Source of the DNA: Mytilus edulis
Lineage: Eukaryota; Mollusca; Bivalvia; Mytilida; Mytilidae
Direction: 5' to 3'
DNA: 64,000 nucleotides
Assembly (NCBI RefSeq): GCF_963676685.1
Contig: NC_092349.1
Location: 81,852,604-81,916,603, forward strand
Positions within the stretch are counted from its first letter, which is position 1, and every line of letters begins with the position of its first letter. Made by a program: the position numbers and the translations under genes. Below are positions 10,620 to 23,485 of the stretch, in pieces. The notes under the pieces are model-generated. The model saw nothing but the letters and a program-made list of their open reading frames with translations, was not told the DNA's origin and did not search any database.

Positions 10620-12990
10620 TTTTATCTATCTACTGAATCCAGCTGATCGTTTTATTAACATAGTTGAGACAGATGTCTCCAAAATAGTCCTTAATGATAA
10701 CTTTCCAGTATATTATATGACAGGAAAATTAAATAAAAAGATTTGACAAGCTTATGACATAAACAAACATGATATCGATGTTTTAAAAACTTTAATGAAA
10801 ACAAGTTTTTTAAAGATTTAAATAAAACAAATAGAATACAAATATAACACATTATTGATGTTCAATCTGCCATGGAAATGTGGTATCAATTATTTCTGTC
10901 AGTAATTAACAAACATGCACCCATTAAAGTGAACAGAATAAAACATGTATGGCAATCAGATTGGCTTACAGATGAGGTGAAAGAAGCTCAGGAAAAAAAT
11001 ATTTACCAAAGCAAAAGGGACTGGGATAAACTTCCGTTATTGGTGCAATAAATGTACAAATTTGATAGAAAAAAATTAAACAGTTCTATTTCAAGCAGGC
11101 AATAGAAAATACAAAAAAAAAAACCTTAAGAAATCTGGGTTTACTCAAAGATTTAAAACCTAAAGTTAAAAATGAAATTCCATCTACCATGACTTTCAGC
11201 AATAAGAAATATGATAATATACAAGATATAGTAAAACACTTTAATACAAACTTAACTTAACAATAGGAGATAAATATATTACAACTAATAAATCCTTTCA
11301 AGCAAATACATTACATAATTTCGTGCAAGATAAAATCCCCCCGAATGTTAAATTTAAGATTACATTTATCAAAACGGATGAAACTAAAAAAATTACTTTC
11401 TAGAAACGCCCAAAGCAACTGGCCTAGATGATGTTGGCTCATTTTTCCTTAAGATAAGAAGCTTTAACACCAAGTATAACAGATTTTATCAACTTTAGTA
11501 TACTAGAAGGTGTATTCCCAGAAAATCAAAAAATAGCCAAATATTTAAGATATACCAGAAAACTACAGGCCTATATCAATATTTCTTACTATATCTTAAG
11601 TATTTGAAATACATGTTGCAAAACATTTGATCTTTATCTGTCAAAATATAAAATATTTTATAAACTATTACACGAGATATACAATTCGAATTTATATCGA
11701 ACCACTCGGCATGTCAAAAAGCCCTTAACAAATTGATAGATAACTGGCTTAAACATATTGATGACGCAATGTTGTAGAAACAGTCTTTGTAAATCTGAAA
11801 AAAGTATTTGATCTTGTTGTCTCATTCTCTGCCATAAATTACATTTATACAAAGTATCCGATCATTCAGTGAATGGTTAGAGTCATACTAATAGACCACA
11901 CAAAAATGTGCTCAGGTAATACAGCTTTAGATTCAGATTTTATTAAATATTAGGTTTCTCCAGGATCTTATTTAGGCCCCATACTCATGGTAAAAACAAG
12001 GACAAGATAGAGAGAAAAGTAAACCATGATGCCAATACTTACAAAATGGTGTTTAAACATCAAAAAGGTAATGAATCCTTTAAAAACAACTTCTATGCGG
12101 GTTGGAACGGATACAAAAACGAGCTTTGATAGGTCATAAACTAAATATATCAATACAAGATATCCAAATAACATCTGTTGAAACACAAAAGCTTATAGAT
12201 ATATATATTGACAAAAATTTAGACTGGAAATTTCAAATCATGTATGTTAAAGCATAATTTGTCGTATTGCACTGTTATCTAGAATAAGGAAATATCTAGA
12301 TACAAGTAGTAGAAAATGCTTATATTTAGCCCATGTTTGATTTTTTTTGCTCAATATTGGGAAATTGTGATGCAGATGAAATTCAAAGAATTGTTAAGAT
12401 GCAGAAAAAGAGCTGCCAGAATTAAACGGGAAGCACAAATACTAACACCTACTGTTAATTTATCTAAAGAGCTAAAATGGTTAAATTTCAAATCTAGGAT
12501 CTCTCATCATATTGATTCTTGTTCATAAAGTTCTCAATAATAACACGCAATTACCTTAAAGAACTATGCAGATATAGGAAGATGTGGTATGAGTGCCAAT
12601 GAGGCAAATCCCCATCCAAATAACAATTTATAAAAGTAAACCATTATAGGTCAAGGTACGGCCTTCAACACAGAGCCTTAGCTCCCAACGAACAACAAGC
12701 TATAAAGGGCTCCAAAATTATTAGTGTAAAACCATTCGAACGGGAAAACAAACGGTCTAATCTATAAAAAAAACCGAGAAACATATGTTGTCCAATTATA
12801 AACCTACACAGCAGAAATTTGAGATCTTCTGTAAATAATAATCTAGCTGTAGTGAGGCCTAATACAAATGAAATGAAAAAAAATCATTCACATATAGCTC
12901 CTCAATACTTTGGAATATACTACCAAATGAAATAAAACTAGGTGAAAATATTGGTACTTTTAAAAGAAAATGTGTAGATTTTTTTAACCT
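10620..12990 (+). mobile_element. Decayed LINE (CR1/Jockey-group), endonuclease end to RT end
   Basis: Conceptual translation in shifting frames gives a non-LTR retrotransposon ORF2 remnant. The endonuclease-RT linker is near 10900-11120 (HAPIKVNRIKH, SDWLTDEV). An RT core is near 11690-11900 (ALNKLIDNWLKHIDD, a KKVFDLV-like segment, EWLESY). The C-terminal region is near 12390-12500 (KRAARIKREAQ, ELKWLNFKSRISHHI) and the tail near 12890-12950 (HSHIAPQYF). Many stops and frameshifts make it inactive. The first ~590 bp are shared with the right duplication copy (52476-53045). The tail is split by a repeat at 12571-12790. Confidence 0.75.
12571..12790 (+). mobile_element. Dispersed SINE/MITE-like repeat nested in LINE
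   Basis: The sequence begins AGGAAGATGTGGTATGAGTG and includes AAACCATTATAGGTCAAGGT and a GAACAACAAGCTATAAAGGG segment. I recognise this as a dispersed repeat of mussel genomes. It interrupts the LINE 3' end, whose coding similarity resumes after it. Reverse-strand fragments of its first part occur near 25995-26025 and 33391-33432. Confidence 0.65.
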
Positions 12991-13034
12991 ATAAATGATA
13001 TGTAACAACTCCCGAACTCTATCATGTCTTTTCA

Positions 13035-14830
13035 ATGTTTGTGTATAAACATTCAAACTCATATAACGAAAATAAATTGACAACGCCTTGGCTAAAAAAG
13101 AAAAAGACAAACAGACAAACAAAGGAACACAACACAAAACATAGAAAAAAAGACTTAGCAACACGAACCCCACAAAAAATTGGGGATGATCTCAGGTTCT
13201 CCGGAAGGGTAAGCAGATCCTGCTCTACATATGGCACCTGTCGTGTTGCTAATGTTAGTAAAAACCCGATAATAAGTCTAATCGGTAGGTCGCATTCGTG
13301 AAAAAGGAACGGAATTGTAGTAACAACACAAGGAACATATTCGCTATTATCTGTAAAACGGATATTCCATAACGGTCAACCAACTCGTGATGGAGTCAGT
13401 AAAATTAACGAAAGGATGATTCCAGCTTCATCCTTTGGAACTCTTAGTTTAATAGCTTTCTTGTGAGCAGTAACCCTCTATCAAGGAAAGCATGATAGGA
13501 AATGCAAGCCCGGGAATATCGTATCCATTGAGAGATACATATTCAGGTGCTGCTGGAATGTTGCTACATAGAAATGGAAAGTTCACAATTACGAAGCTGA
13601 AATCATCTCTTTTGTCGTTTTGTTTTCAACCGAACCTCATTGTCATTTTCTAGAGATATGAGTCAGACTTAACTGTATCTGTTGTATTCTTTATCTCTAA
13701 TTCGATGGGATAGATACGTTCAACATAGTCACCAATGGAGTAGGTTCAGTAAGACCCCCTTTTGGCCCCAAACTATAGCAAGTTTACACAATTGTTAAAA
13801 TATAAACTTTTAGCTATTAATTTGGAAAGTAGAATACTTCTGCTACATAAATATGGGCTGTTTTTGACAATACAATGCACAGATATCGGGTACTAACATC
13901 ATTAAGTCATGCTAAATTACTGAAATCTTCACAATTTTAGCATTTAAGCTAAATTTTAGACGGGTTCCGTCTGGAATGGAAGTGGCCGCATTCGTGTTCA
14001 TTCTTAATATTAAAATGTAAGTTGTATTTGATGATAATACATAACAAATGTAAAGGTTGAGAATGAACACGGGTGCAGCCACTTGCATTTTTGACAAAAA
14101 CATATGAAAAGTGACATATTATGGCATATTTGATAGATTTTTCATCAGCAAGCATTTGAGCGTCTGAAATGACTAAATTAGTACAAATCTTTCCCATAAA
14201 CTAATTGAATCCACTGAAGTAGACACTTAAGTGTTTAAAAATATCCACAATCTCATCAGAAGAACCTGAAATTTGGGGCCAAAATTGTCCCTTACCGAAC
14301 CTACTTTTTTTGAATTATTTAGTGAGAGAACATCATCTATATAGCAGAAAGTAAAGTTAAAGGATACTGCTAACTTTTTTCTTTCTTCTTAAGAAGTTCC
14401 TGTATGGAGTCAGCCTCATAAGAATAAAGGAACAAGTCGACAAGAAGAGGGGCACAGTTGGTTCCAATGGGAAGGACAATGGTTTGTTGAAAAACACTTC
14501 CTCCAAACGTAACAAATATGTTGTCAATCAAGAGATCAAGCATCTTGATAATGTCAGTTTCAGAGAATTTTTTGTTTAAATCAGAGTGATTTTTTATATA
14601 AAAAGGTTTATCTCTCCCAGAGACAAGATACTTCGTTGGCCATTCTTTTTTTATGAAACAAAGCAATACCAACACTTCCAGTTTGTCTTTTAGTTTGGAA
14701 TGGGGAATACGTGTGTACAGTGTAGAAAAGTCAAATGTTTTAATACTATTACAAGATGAAAGAGTCTTAGATTGTATGTATTCTAAAAGATCTGTATCCA
14801 CATCTGATTCACTCCACCTCTAGAATAGGC
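13035..14830 (-). mobile_element. Penelope-like element, 3' part, interrupted
   Basis: A minus-strand RT remnant: the frame 14801-14370 carries SIKTFDFSTLYTRIPHSKL, KFSETDIIKMLDLLIDNIF and a TNCAPLL segment, followed by YIDDVLSLNN at about 14330. The protein resumes left of an inserted MITE with GDYVERIYPIELEIK (near 13735-13690), a KRDDFSF/NFPFLCSNIPAAP region and a 3' tail with the GGGGTTCGTGTTGCTAAGTC motif near 13160. Stops and indels are present. The Penelope family assignment is by remembered similarity; no GIY-YIG endonuclease was seen. Confidence 0.7.
13740..14304. mobile_element. 565-bp TIR element (MITE) inside Penelope copy
   Basis: The ends are inverted repeats of about 30 bp: GTAGGTTCAGTAAGA... 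with ...TTTTGGCCCC at the left, and the inverse with a few differences ending CCGAACCTAC at 14304. The interior has a nested inverted repeat: 13982-14004 (GTGGCCGCATTCGTGTTCAT) pairs with 14060-14082. It lies exactly between the YIDD motif and the following GDYVERI segment of the host element, so it is clearly an insertion. No transposase. Confidence 0.8.
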
Positions 14831-15286
14831 AGTTTCACAGTAACTATGTAGTTTTTTTTAAATTTTGCTTTAAAATTGGTTTAGCCTTTGAAAAAGTGAA
14901 ACAAGTATTTGACTCATGTATACATAGAAAAACCATGTAAATGGTTCTTAGAGAACAATGTTGGTATTTTGTTCATAGAAAATAGAATACATTTGTATAG
15001 ATACACACGGGAGGCATGCAAACAACACAGGTGTGCCATGGAAAGTCAGTTTATTTTAAAGAACTTAAAAGTTTTAAGTTTTATTTATGTAGAATTAGAA
15101 TAATTTCTAACAGTTATCGTAATTACTCGTTCAATTAATGATGAACAAGATGTTCGTTTCTTGAAATTTTCATGTACATTTCTTTGATAGTGAGGACTCG
15201 TTACTTCCTCTTTCGTATGTACACTTTCGTCATTACCATGTGAGCGCGCTGATATATTTCTGATTTTGTGAACTTTTATTTTCTGT
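14831..15286. other. Spacer between two divergent Penelope-like copies
   Basis: No gene recognised. It may include decayed 5' sequence of either neighbour. Confidence 0.4.
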
Positions 15287-17310
15287 ATGTTAAGTCTTTT
15301 GACAACCAGGGTATGGATGCCACTGGTTGTTCAAACGCTTTTCATATTTGATATGGATTTGCTTATTGATGCAGATGGACGTTTTCACACGAAAATCTAT
15401 GATAAACGGGACGATTTCAACTTCCCAATTATCAATTTCCCATTTCTCAGCAGTAACATACCCTCTGCCGCTTCGTATGGTATTTACATATCACAATTGA
15501 TACGTTATTCTAGTGCTTGTTCACACTATACGGACTTCATATACAGGAGTGTGCTCCATATGCAGAAACAGCTCCAACAAAGTTATGAGGACAGATTAAA
15601 ATTGACACTCCGTAAATTTTATGGACACCATCACGAATTGGTGGATCCATACGATGTGTCTTTGACCAAACTAGCTAAGGACATTTTTACCACATGGAAG
15701 ATTGTGGTTTGTCATTACGTCGTCTTATCTTTTAATTACCAAACGTGAATTATCCCGATTGTGACCGTTTTGCTGAGTGTGAATTCGCATTACTATTAAG
15801 ACGTGTTACGGTACTTATCTATCCCAAATTCATGTATTTAGTTTAAATGTTTAATGTTATATTTGTAATTCTCATCGGATTTTGTCAATATGTTGACGTC
15901 TTTTCTATTATATTCATTTGTTATGGTAAAGAAAATTAATCACCGCCTTCATTTATTAGATTTGATTTCAACGTAATCTGTACGATATTTTACGTTTGAA
16001 GTTAGATTCAAAACAAACCGAACTTAGCAATTAATATAGTTAATTGATACCTTAGTTTGCTATTAAGAAGTATTGAAATGTGCATTGTTATTAAATGTAA
16101 TATCAGTATTTAGTTCAAATATAATCTTAAATCAATCCTAATTCTATCTTATTCATTCAAATGTGACGTCATTTTTCATTTTTTGATGATCTGTTTTACA
16201 AATTCAAATGTGACGTCGACGTCACTTGGCGTTGAGGTTTTCACTTATTCGGATTTGTCTATTTTTTGTGTTGCATTTTGTCGGGTTATGTAATGTTTTT
16301 CAGTTGTTTCTTGTAATTAGTAAATACTTCAGTTTTATCATGTATATCTTTTGTATAGTCATTTTATAAAATTTACTGTTTGCAAAAGTAAAAATTATTG
16401 AAAATAATAGGGATGTTTTGGTACCTGAAAAACCTGGCCGTTTTTGAACTTTAGGTCCTCGATGCTGTTCAACTTTGTACTTGTTTCGGCTTTTAAACTT
16501 TTGTATCTGGGCTTCACTAGTAAGTCTTGTTTGGACAAAATGCACTTCTGGCGTGTTAAAATTTTAAACTTGTTGATTTTTGTTAGCTATTATTCGTTTG
16601 TTTCTTTGTCCATTGTGTTCCTATTTATTTATGTTGTAGTCCTGTAATGTTGTGTTGTCATTTTAATTTTATATTTCACGTGGCCATAAAGGAGGGAGGT
16701 TTGGCATGCAACAAAACCAGGTTGAACCCACCATTTTTGCCTTTAAAAATGTCCTGTACCAAGTCAGGAATATGGCCATTGTTATATTATAGTTCGTTTC
16801 TGTGTGTGTTACATTTTAACGTTGTGTTTCCGTTGTGTCGTTTGTTTTCTCTTATTTTTGAGTGTGAATTCACATTATTATCAGACGTGTCACGGTACTT
16901 ATCTATCCCAAATTCATCTATTTGGTTTTGATGTTATATATGTTATATTTTTTATTCTCATAGGATTTTGTTTAATTCTTAGTCTGTTTCTGTGTGTGTT
17001 ACATTTAATGTTGTGTCGTTGTTCTCCTCTTCTATTTAATGCGTTTCCCTCAGTTTTAGTGTGTTACCCCGATTTTGTTTTTTGTCCATGAATTTATGAG
17101 TTTTGAACAGCGCTATACTACTGTTGCCTTTATTTACCGTTCTTGAACAACTGATATGACCCCTAGGTTTTGGTGTAGTTCGTGTTGCTCAAACGTCTGT
17201 TTTCTATTTTATGCTTTATATATTAATTTTTGTCCTTTTCCTTTTTTTCAACGGCGTTGTCATTATTTTTACTTGTGAGATTTAATGTCCCTTTGATATC
17301 TTTCATCACC
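15287..17310 (+). mobile_element. Penelope-like element, 3' part, plus strand
   Basis: The frame 15287-15748 encodes the C-terminal part of the same kind of protein as the minus copy: DADGRFHTKIYDKRDDFNFP, NFPFLSSNIPSAASYG, ISQLIRYSSACSHYTDFIYR and LRKFYGHHHELVDPYDVSL. The upstream RT core is missing. The noncoding 3' tail follows to about 17310, with a GTGTTGC-type tail motif near 17180, and contains two related copies of a GGTACTTATCTATCCCAAAT segment (15810, 16893). A decayed hammerhead-like motif is at 16516-16556. The repeat with TACTACTGTTGCCTTTATTT ends near 17137. Confidence 0.7.
16740..17140 (+). repeat. Dispersed repeat ending in TACTACTGTTGCCTTTATT
   Basis: The sequence from TGTCCTGTACCAAGTCAGGA to TACTACTGTTGCCTTTATTT recurs at 36165-36362 (+), 55596-55802 (+), 17424-17650 (minus), and as fragments at 39637-39690 (+) and 47924-47946 (minus). 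It belongs to the 3' tail of Penelope-like copies at least here. Confidence 0.8.
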
Positions 17311-17423
17311 ATTTAATAAATAAACACAGAATGTTTGGCGACATTTATGTTACATTATTTAACCAAAATATTACATTCTTTATCAGTTTGCAAAATTTAA
17401 TTCTGTTTTATCATTTAAATACA

Positions 17424-17650
17424 GGCAACAGTAGTATACCGCTGTTCAAAACTCGTAAATCCATGGACTAAAAACAACATCGGGGTAACAAACTTAAACT
17501 GAGGGAAACACATTAAATTTAAAAGGAGAACAACGACACAACATAAAAATGTAACACACGCAGAAAGCATTAGACAAAATCCGATGAGAATAACAAATAT
17601 AACATCAAAACCAAATACACGAATTCTGGATACAAAAAATGAAAACATCA
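17424..17650 (-). repeat. Inverted copy of the TACTACTGTTGCC dispersed repeat
   Basis: Reverse complement of the repeat described at 16740-17140, starting AGGCAACAGTAGTATACCGC. Together with the plus copy it makes an inverted pair about 300 bp apart. Confidence 0.8.
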
Positions 17651-19119
17651 TAATTACAATAGAACCTGTTTTCAACACATGTAAAGCATGACTAGCTGTT
17701 CAGCTAGGTAAACGGCTATTTACAAAAAACTGCATGTTGTCTGATATCTGTTTTTGAAATGCATATCGCCATGACGAGATTCAAAATGGCTGAACGAATT
17801 TATCGGAGACATATTGAAAAGGTAATAATTTGATAATAGTGTCAATGAAATGAAAATGAACCTGAATAGGTTGATTATATCATAAAAAGATCAAAACCAA
17901 CTATATATATATGACAAGTCTCGTCACATAAGTGCTGTTTACAGGTAAAAACAATGAGAACAGGGTTTACACTTCCACCTAAGTCCTACACATGCATCTT
18001 TTGATTTATTTATTTTTTTCAAATTTCAGATCCCGAATTCATACAATAAGTGTTAATTATATTTATATGATTTGTTCAATACTATAATAAACAGAAAAAT
18101 ATCTATTTGTTTTAGATACAATCAGATTACGGATAAAACTTAATCTAGGTAACAAGATATGGTCTCCGTTTATTTACGCATTATGCTACCAATTTTGGAG
18201 TGAACTGCAAAACCATAATATATAGTTTTAAGGAACTAGAAACATTTAGAACTTTCTCAAAATCAACTCCTACATTAAATGGCAGCTTAGACCAAAGTTG
18301 AGCATACTGACTGCTTTTGATGCTTAAATGCATTATTTATCTTGTGTTTTCATGTTGACAAAATGCTGAGCTGTTTACTGCATTCTGCTTCTGCTGTTTT
18401 AGTTTAAGCTTTGTTTTTGTGATAGCATGTTGCTTGATATGTTTATTTGCTTGCTGCATGTTATGCTTATGATTTATTTAACTGTTTGTTGCTCATGCAT
18501 GACGAGTAGTAGTAAAGTTCTGTTTACATGTGTGTATTGTCCATATTTTACATGTATTTGCTTTGTCAAAAATTCACTGTTTAGTTTAAAAGTTATTAAA
18601 TCATGGCCTTAACAAATGCTTAAGGGGCTTGTAAAATTTGCACATTCATTATAAAGTGAATTTTGTGTTATGTTATACCAACAATATTAGGGATTTAGGG
18701 GAATTGTATATATGTTTAATTAATTTTGGCTATATAGTTTTCTACAGAAAATGATTTACCTGCAGATCTGTTATCAAAATTCTTACTATACCAGGACCTT
18801 AACTATTACTTAATGAATTTGAACAACTTATTCATGGTCTTGCAAATTTAGTTACTATTTATAATGACCCGGAAGGGGGGGGGAGTAAAAAGGGAGGGAA
18901 TTCAAAAGGGCGGGGAGTTATTATTTTGAAAACCCTGAATTGCTACCAAGCTTATTGTGATCTTATTTACTTTATATATTTTTTACAGATGTCTAAATGT
19001 ATGATATTCTTTATTTGTCAGTATGTTAAAAAATCAGGAATGACATACCATCATAGTATACTTAAAACATTTGACTGTTGGATAGAGTTACATATCACAC
19101 CTATTGAACTGTTTGGTAA
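17651..19119. other. Spacer or LINE 5' region; no clear gene
   Basis: No protein family was recognised. A G-rich patch lies at 18866-18917. A 65-codon frame at 18926-19123 ends in TGA overlapping the ATG of the LINE ORF2 as ATGA; it could be the end of an ORF1 but has no recognisable zinc knuckle or coiled coil. Confidence 0.4.
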
Positions 19120-22100
19120 ATGACTAGTTTGAAAATAGGATCTCTTAACTGTAGGGGTCTGTCAGAGGAGGTGAAAAGAAGAGATTTTTTTCAAGATATA
19201 GGAAAAGATATGATATAATTATATTAACAGATACACATTGTACTAAAGAAAAAGAAAAGCAGTGGGCACATGAGTGGGGTATAAGGCATTCTTTAGCTCT
19301 GGTTCCAGCCGCTCAAGAGGGGTAGCAATTCTAATAAAAAATAGTTTTACATTTACTATTCACCAAGAAAAAAAGGATCAGGAAGGCAATTTTATCAATC
19401 TAGATATGACCATTCAAGATTATCGACTTTCTCTTGTTGCAATATATGGTCCCAATGGGGACTCTCCAACTTTTTTTGAAAATATGAAAGGTCTAGTATA
19501 TGGTATAAAAAATAGCTCCATAATTATGGCTGGAGACTGGAATGTGGTGCAAGACTTTGATAAGGATACCTCAAATTATAGTGCTAAAAACAATATAAGA
19601 GCACATGATAAAATTTTAGATATGATAGAGTCCCTGGACCTTGTTGATATATGGCGAGCATTAAATCCAGATACAAAAAAATTTACATGGCGTGGTCTTG
19701 GGCTTAAGCAAAGCCGTTTGGATTACTTTTTGATTTCATCTGATCTTGAACCATTTGTAAAAAATGTAGACATGGATATAAGTTACAGGTCTGATCATTC
19801 TCCAGTGTACCTTACCTTACAGTTTTACAATCAAATTAAAGGTAAAGGCACATGGAAGTTTAATAATAGCTAACTACATGATATGGTATATGTAACTGAA
19901 ATAAAAAATTGCATTAGGGAAACTATAAATCAATACTCTCTGCCTGGGAATGACCTAGAAACAGAATTATCAGTAAACCCACACATGTTTTGGGAACTCT
20001 TAAAATGTATGATAAGAGGGAAAACAATATCATATGCCAGTTATATAAAAAAGAAAAACACAAAAACTGAAAATGATTTAGAACTCAAGCTAGCTAAATT
20101 ACTTGAAAATTATGAAATAGACCCCTCAGAATTATTAAATTCAGAAATTAAAATTTTAGAAAATGAACTTGTTCACCAAAGAGAGAAAATAGTAACAGGT
20201 ATTATGGCAAGAGCAAAGGCAAGATGGGTAGCAGAAGGTGAAAAATGCACTAACTTTTTTTGTAATCTTGAAAAATGAAATTATAATGAAAAGATAATTC
20301 CAAAATTAATTAAAGATAATGGGGAGGAAATTTTTAACCAAAGTGAAATTTTAGAAGAACAAAAATCATTTTATGAAAAACTGTACTCCTCAACAAATCC
20401 TATTCTTCATCAAGAACATACAAATCTATTTTTTGATGAAAATAATCCTTTTATCCGCAAACTTTCTGATGAACAGAGGTTACAGGCAGAGGGTAATTTG
20501 AATACTATTGAATGCTTAAAAACATTGAAAAATATAAAAAATGGTAAATCTCCAGGAATGGATGGATTTACAACAGAATTTTATAAATTTTTTTGGATAG
20601 ACCTCCATGAGTTTATTATAAAATCTTTTAATTATAGCTTAGAAACTGGATCTTTTTCCGTTAGTCAGAAACAAGGAGTAATAACATGCATTCCAAAAGA
20701 GGGTAAATCAAAATTTCAATTAAAAAACTGGAGACCTATCACTTTATTAAATGTTGATACAAAAATTGCATCAGCTGCATTAGCAAATAGAATAAAACCT
20801 TTTCTTGGGGATATAATTAGTGAAACACAGCAAGGTTTCATAAAGGGGAGGTATATTGGAGAATGTACCAGGCTTATTTTTGACATTATGGAAAAGGCAG
20901 AAGATGATAATCTACCAGGTCTTTTACTTTTATTAGACTTTGAGAAAGCTTTTGATACTCTTGAGTGGTCATTTATATACTTGGCTTTGTCTTTTCTAGG
21001 ATTTGGTCCTATTTTGTGTAGATGGGTCAAGACCTTATATTCAGAATCTCAGAGCTGTATTATAAATAATGGACATTGCTCTCAATTTTTAAATATTGGT
21101 CGGGGTGTTAGACAAGGTGATCCTCTATCTCCATATCTCTTTATATTATCTTTAGAGCTTATGAGTGCTGCACTTAAAAATAACCCAGATATAAATGGTA
21201 TGAAAATAAATGATTCTGTGTATCTACTAAGCCAGTATGCAGATGACTCATGTCTCTTACTAGACGAGGATGAGAAATCTTTAGATAAATGTTTATATAC
21301 TTTAGAAAAAATTTCTGAGTGTGCGGGACTTAGGGCTAATTTTGATAAAACAGAAGCCATATGGATTGGGTCAAAGATTCACTCAAGGGATAAACTAACA
21401 ACTACAAGAAATTTGAACTGGAATCATTCAGGAAAATTTAAACTTTTAGGAATAAAATTTGATCTGTTCAGTGAAAATAAAACGCTTGTAAATTTTGAAG
21501 AAAAAATAAAAAAAATACAGAGCCTGCTAAATTCCTGGGTTTATAGAGATTTCACATATATGGGAAAGATCACTGTCATTAAATCACTAGCTCTACCTAT
21601 TCTAATTCAATCATTGACAGTTTTGCCAAATCCTCCGGATGATAAAATAAAAGAAATTCAAAATATTTTTTTTAGTTTCTTGTGGTCAGGAAAACCAGAC
21701 AAGATTAAAAGAAAAGTTATGATAGGGTTATTTGAAAATGGGGGGTTGAAAATGCCAGATATAAGATCCTTTTGTTATTCATTAAAGATGACATGGATAA
21801 ATAAACTTTTAGACCCCTTGAATATATCCCCATGGAAAACATTGTTAATAGATCAATACAACAGATTAGGAGCAGACAAAATATGGTTGATGACCCCTGA
21901 TGGTATCCAACAGATTTCTTCAAATTTTAATAATTTCTGGAAAGATATTTTACTAAACTGGAATATCCTAAACACTGTCACTAATGGCACTGCTGAAGGG
22001 ATCATGAAACAATCCATATTGCTAAACAAGAGTTTGAAAATTAATAATAAAACTGTCTTTTACCAGAGGTGGGTTGAATCAGGAGTTTTCTTTATAGGTG

Positions 22101-22907
22101 ATTTACTTGATGAAAACAGTAATTTTTTTACTTTAAAAGAATTCTGCGAAAAATATAATCTTAATATTAATTTCTTGGAATACCATTCTTTGCTGCATAT
22201 GATACCAAAAGACTGGAAAAATTTAATCACTACTTCAGAGAAAATTACTCACATATCTAACGATAAATTTGAATTTATAAAAAACAATAAAAAGTCATGT
22301 CAGTTCTTTTATAAAAAATTCTTGTCAATGTATACAGAACGTCCTACAAAACAAGAAGACAAAATGTGTAAGGAACTAGGCACTCATATAGAAAATTGGG
22401 ATTTCTTTTATAGTTTACCCTTTTGTTGCACTAAAAACAACAAATTTAGTATGTTCCAGTTTAAGATTTTACATAGAACTCTCGCTACAAATGCATTATT
22501 GCAGAAATACGGGTTAAAAGAAACTAACTTATGTAGTTTCTGTAATGAAACTAAAGAAACTATAAGTCACCTTTTTCTGGGAATGTATGCTAGTTAGAAA
22601 TTTGTGGTTAGAAATTGCAGCACTTTTTCTAGTTGAAAATAATTTAACTTTAATTCTTAATGTGGAAAATATTGTTCTTGGGTCAGAGTCTTGGGATATT
22701 TCCCTAAACTTATTCACTATTCTAGTTAAATATTATATTTATACATGTCGCTTTAATACTTAATTACCGACTCTTAAAGGTGTCATAGCTATGATTAAAA
22801 ATTCCTACCGAATAGAAAAAATATCTACCTCCTTTTACAGATCCCCTAGAGCAAGAGAGAAATTTGATAGTAAATGGGAATTAATTAAAAACTTAGTTCA
22901 CATTTGA
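19120..22907 (+). pseudogene. LINE ORF2: AP-type endonuclease and reverse transcriptase
   Basis: This ORF2 nicks target DNA and primes reverse transcription in the non-LTR way. From ATG 19120 it starts KIGSLNCRGLS, then has two frameshifts (near 19185 and 19270). From 19274 a single frame runs to 22597 with only two stops, TAA 19871 and TGA 20276. Endonuclease motifs: AIYGPNGD, AGDWN, SDHSP. RT motifs: GKSPGMDG, NWRPITLLN, GFIKGRY, LDFEKAFD, GVRQGDPLSP, QYADDS. A late frameshift near 22580 precedes a C-terminal segment (VRNLWLEIA, LPTLKGVIAM, KFDSKWELIKNLVHI) ending at TGA 22905-22907, with one more stop near 22760. The style is L1/Tx1. Six lesions make it inactive but young. Confidence 0.85.
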
Positions 22908-23485
22908 GGAGAGATCTTTCTATTTATGTACTTACTTAAGGCTTTATAATAGTTCATGTAGAATTAATAATATGTTGATGCACATCACAACTGGACAGTG
23001 ATTTGTGTGCATCTTAAAAGTACTATCTATGTTTATTGCTATTGTTATATATATATATTGATATACTAGTTTTTGTTTGATTGTATTTGAATTATCTCCC
23101 CTTGACTTAGGTTGACATTTATTATGTGACTCTGTCCAACATGTTGTCCAATATGTTATCTGTTAATGATCTCTGGTGGCCTCTCCTGGTACCTCTCATG
23201 TTTTACATCACTGTATAGGCAGTGATGCATGTGGCTATGGGAGAGAGCTGATGCAATCAGTAACCTTATCAGCATATTCAGGTATTCTAATCCAGAGTGA
23301 TAAAGGATGTGTATGATCCAGTAGAAAATTTAGAACAATTAGCATAACTAACTTTTTAATTTTAGACTGTTATTGAAAAATTTAATATCATTATATGTAT
23401 TATGAATTAATTATATAATTATGTATCACAATATATACTTGGTGTATTTTCAGATGAAATAAAAATAAATTACAAAAAAACTATA
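19120..23485 (+). mobile_element. L1/Tx1-type non-LTR retrotransposon
   Basis: The element comprises ORF2 (19120-22907) and a 3' untranslated part to about 23485, where the sequence ends in an A-rich stretch around AAATAAAAATAAAT. The 5' limit is uncertain: it may extend to about 18850 or further if the overlapping short frame before ORF2 belongs to it. Target-site duplications were not identified. It lies about 300 bp beyond the 3' end of gene A, in the opposite direction. Confidence 0.75.

Noticed and set aside
13022..13301. Overlapping frames on both strands near 13.0-13.3 kb
   Set aside because: They fall in the noncoding 3' tail of a Penelope-like copy; the low-complexity K/T- and F/V-rich peptides are shadows.
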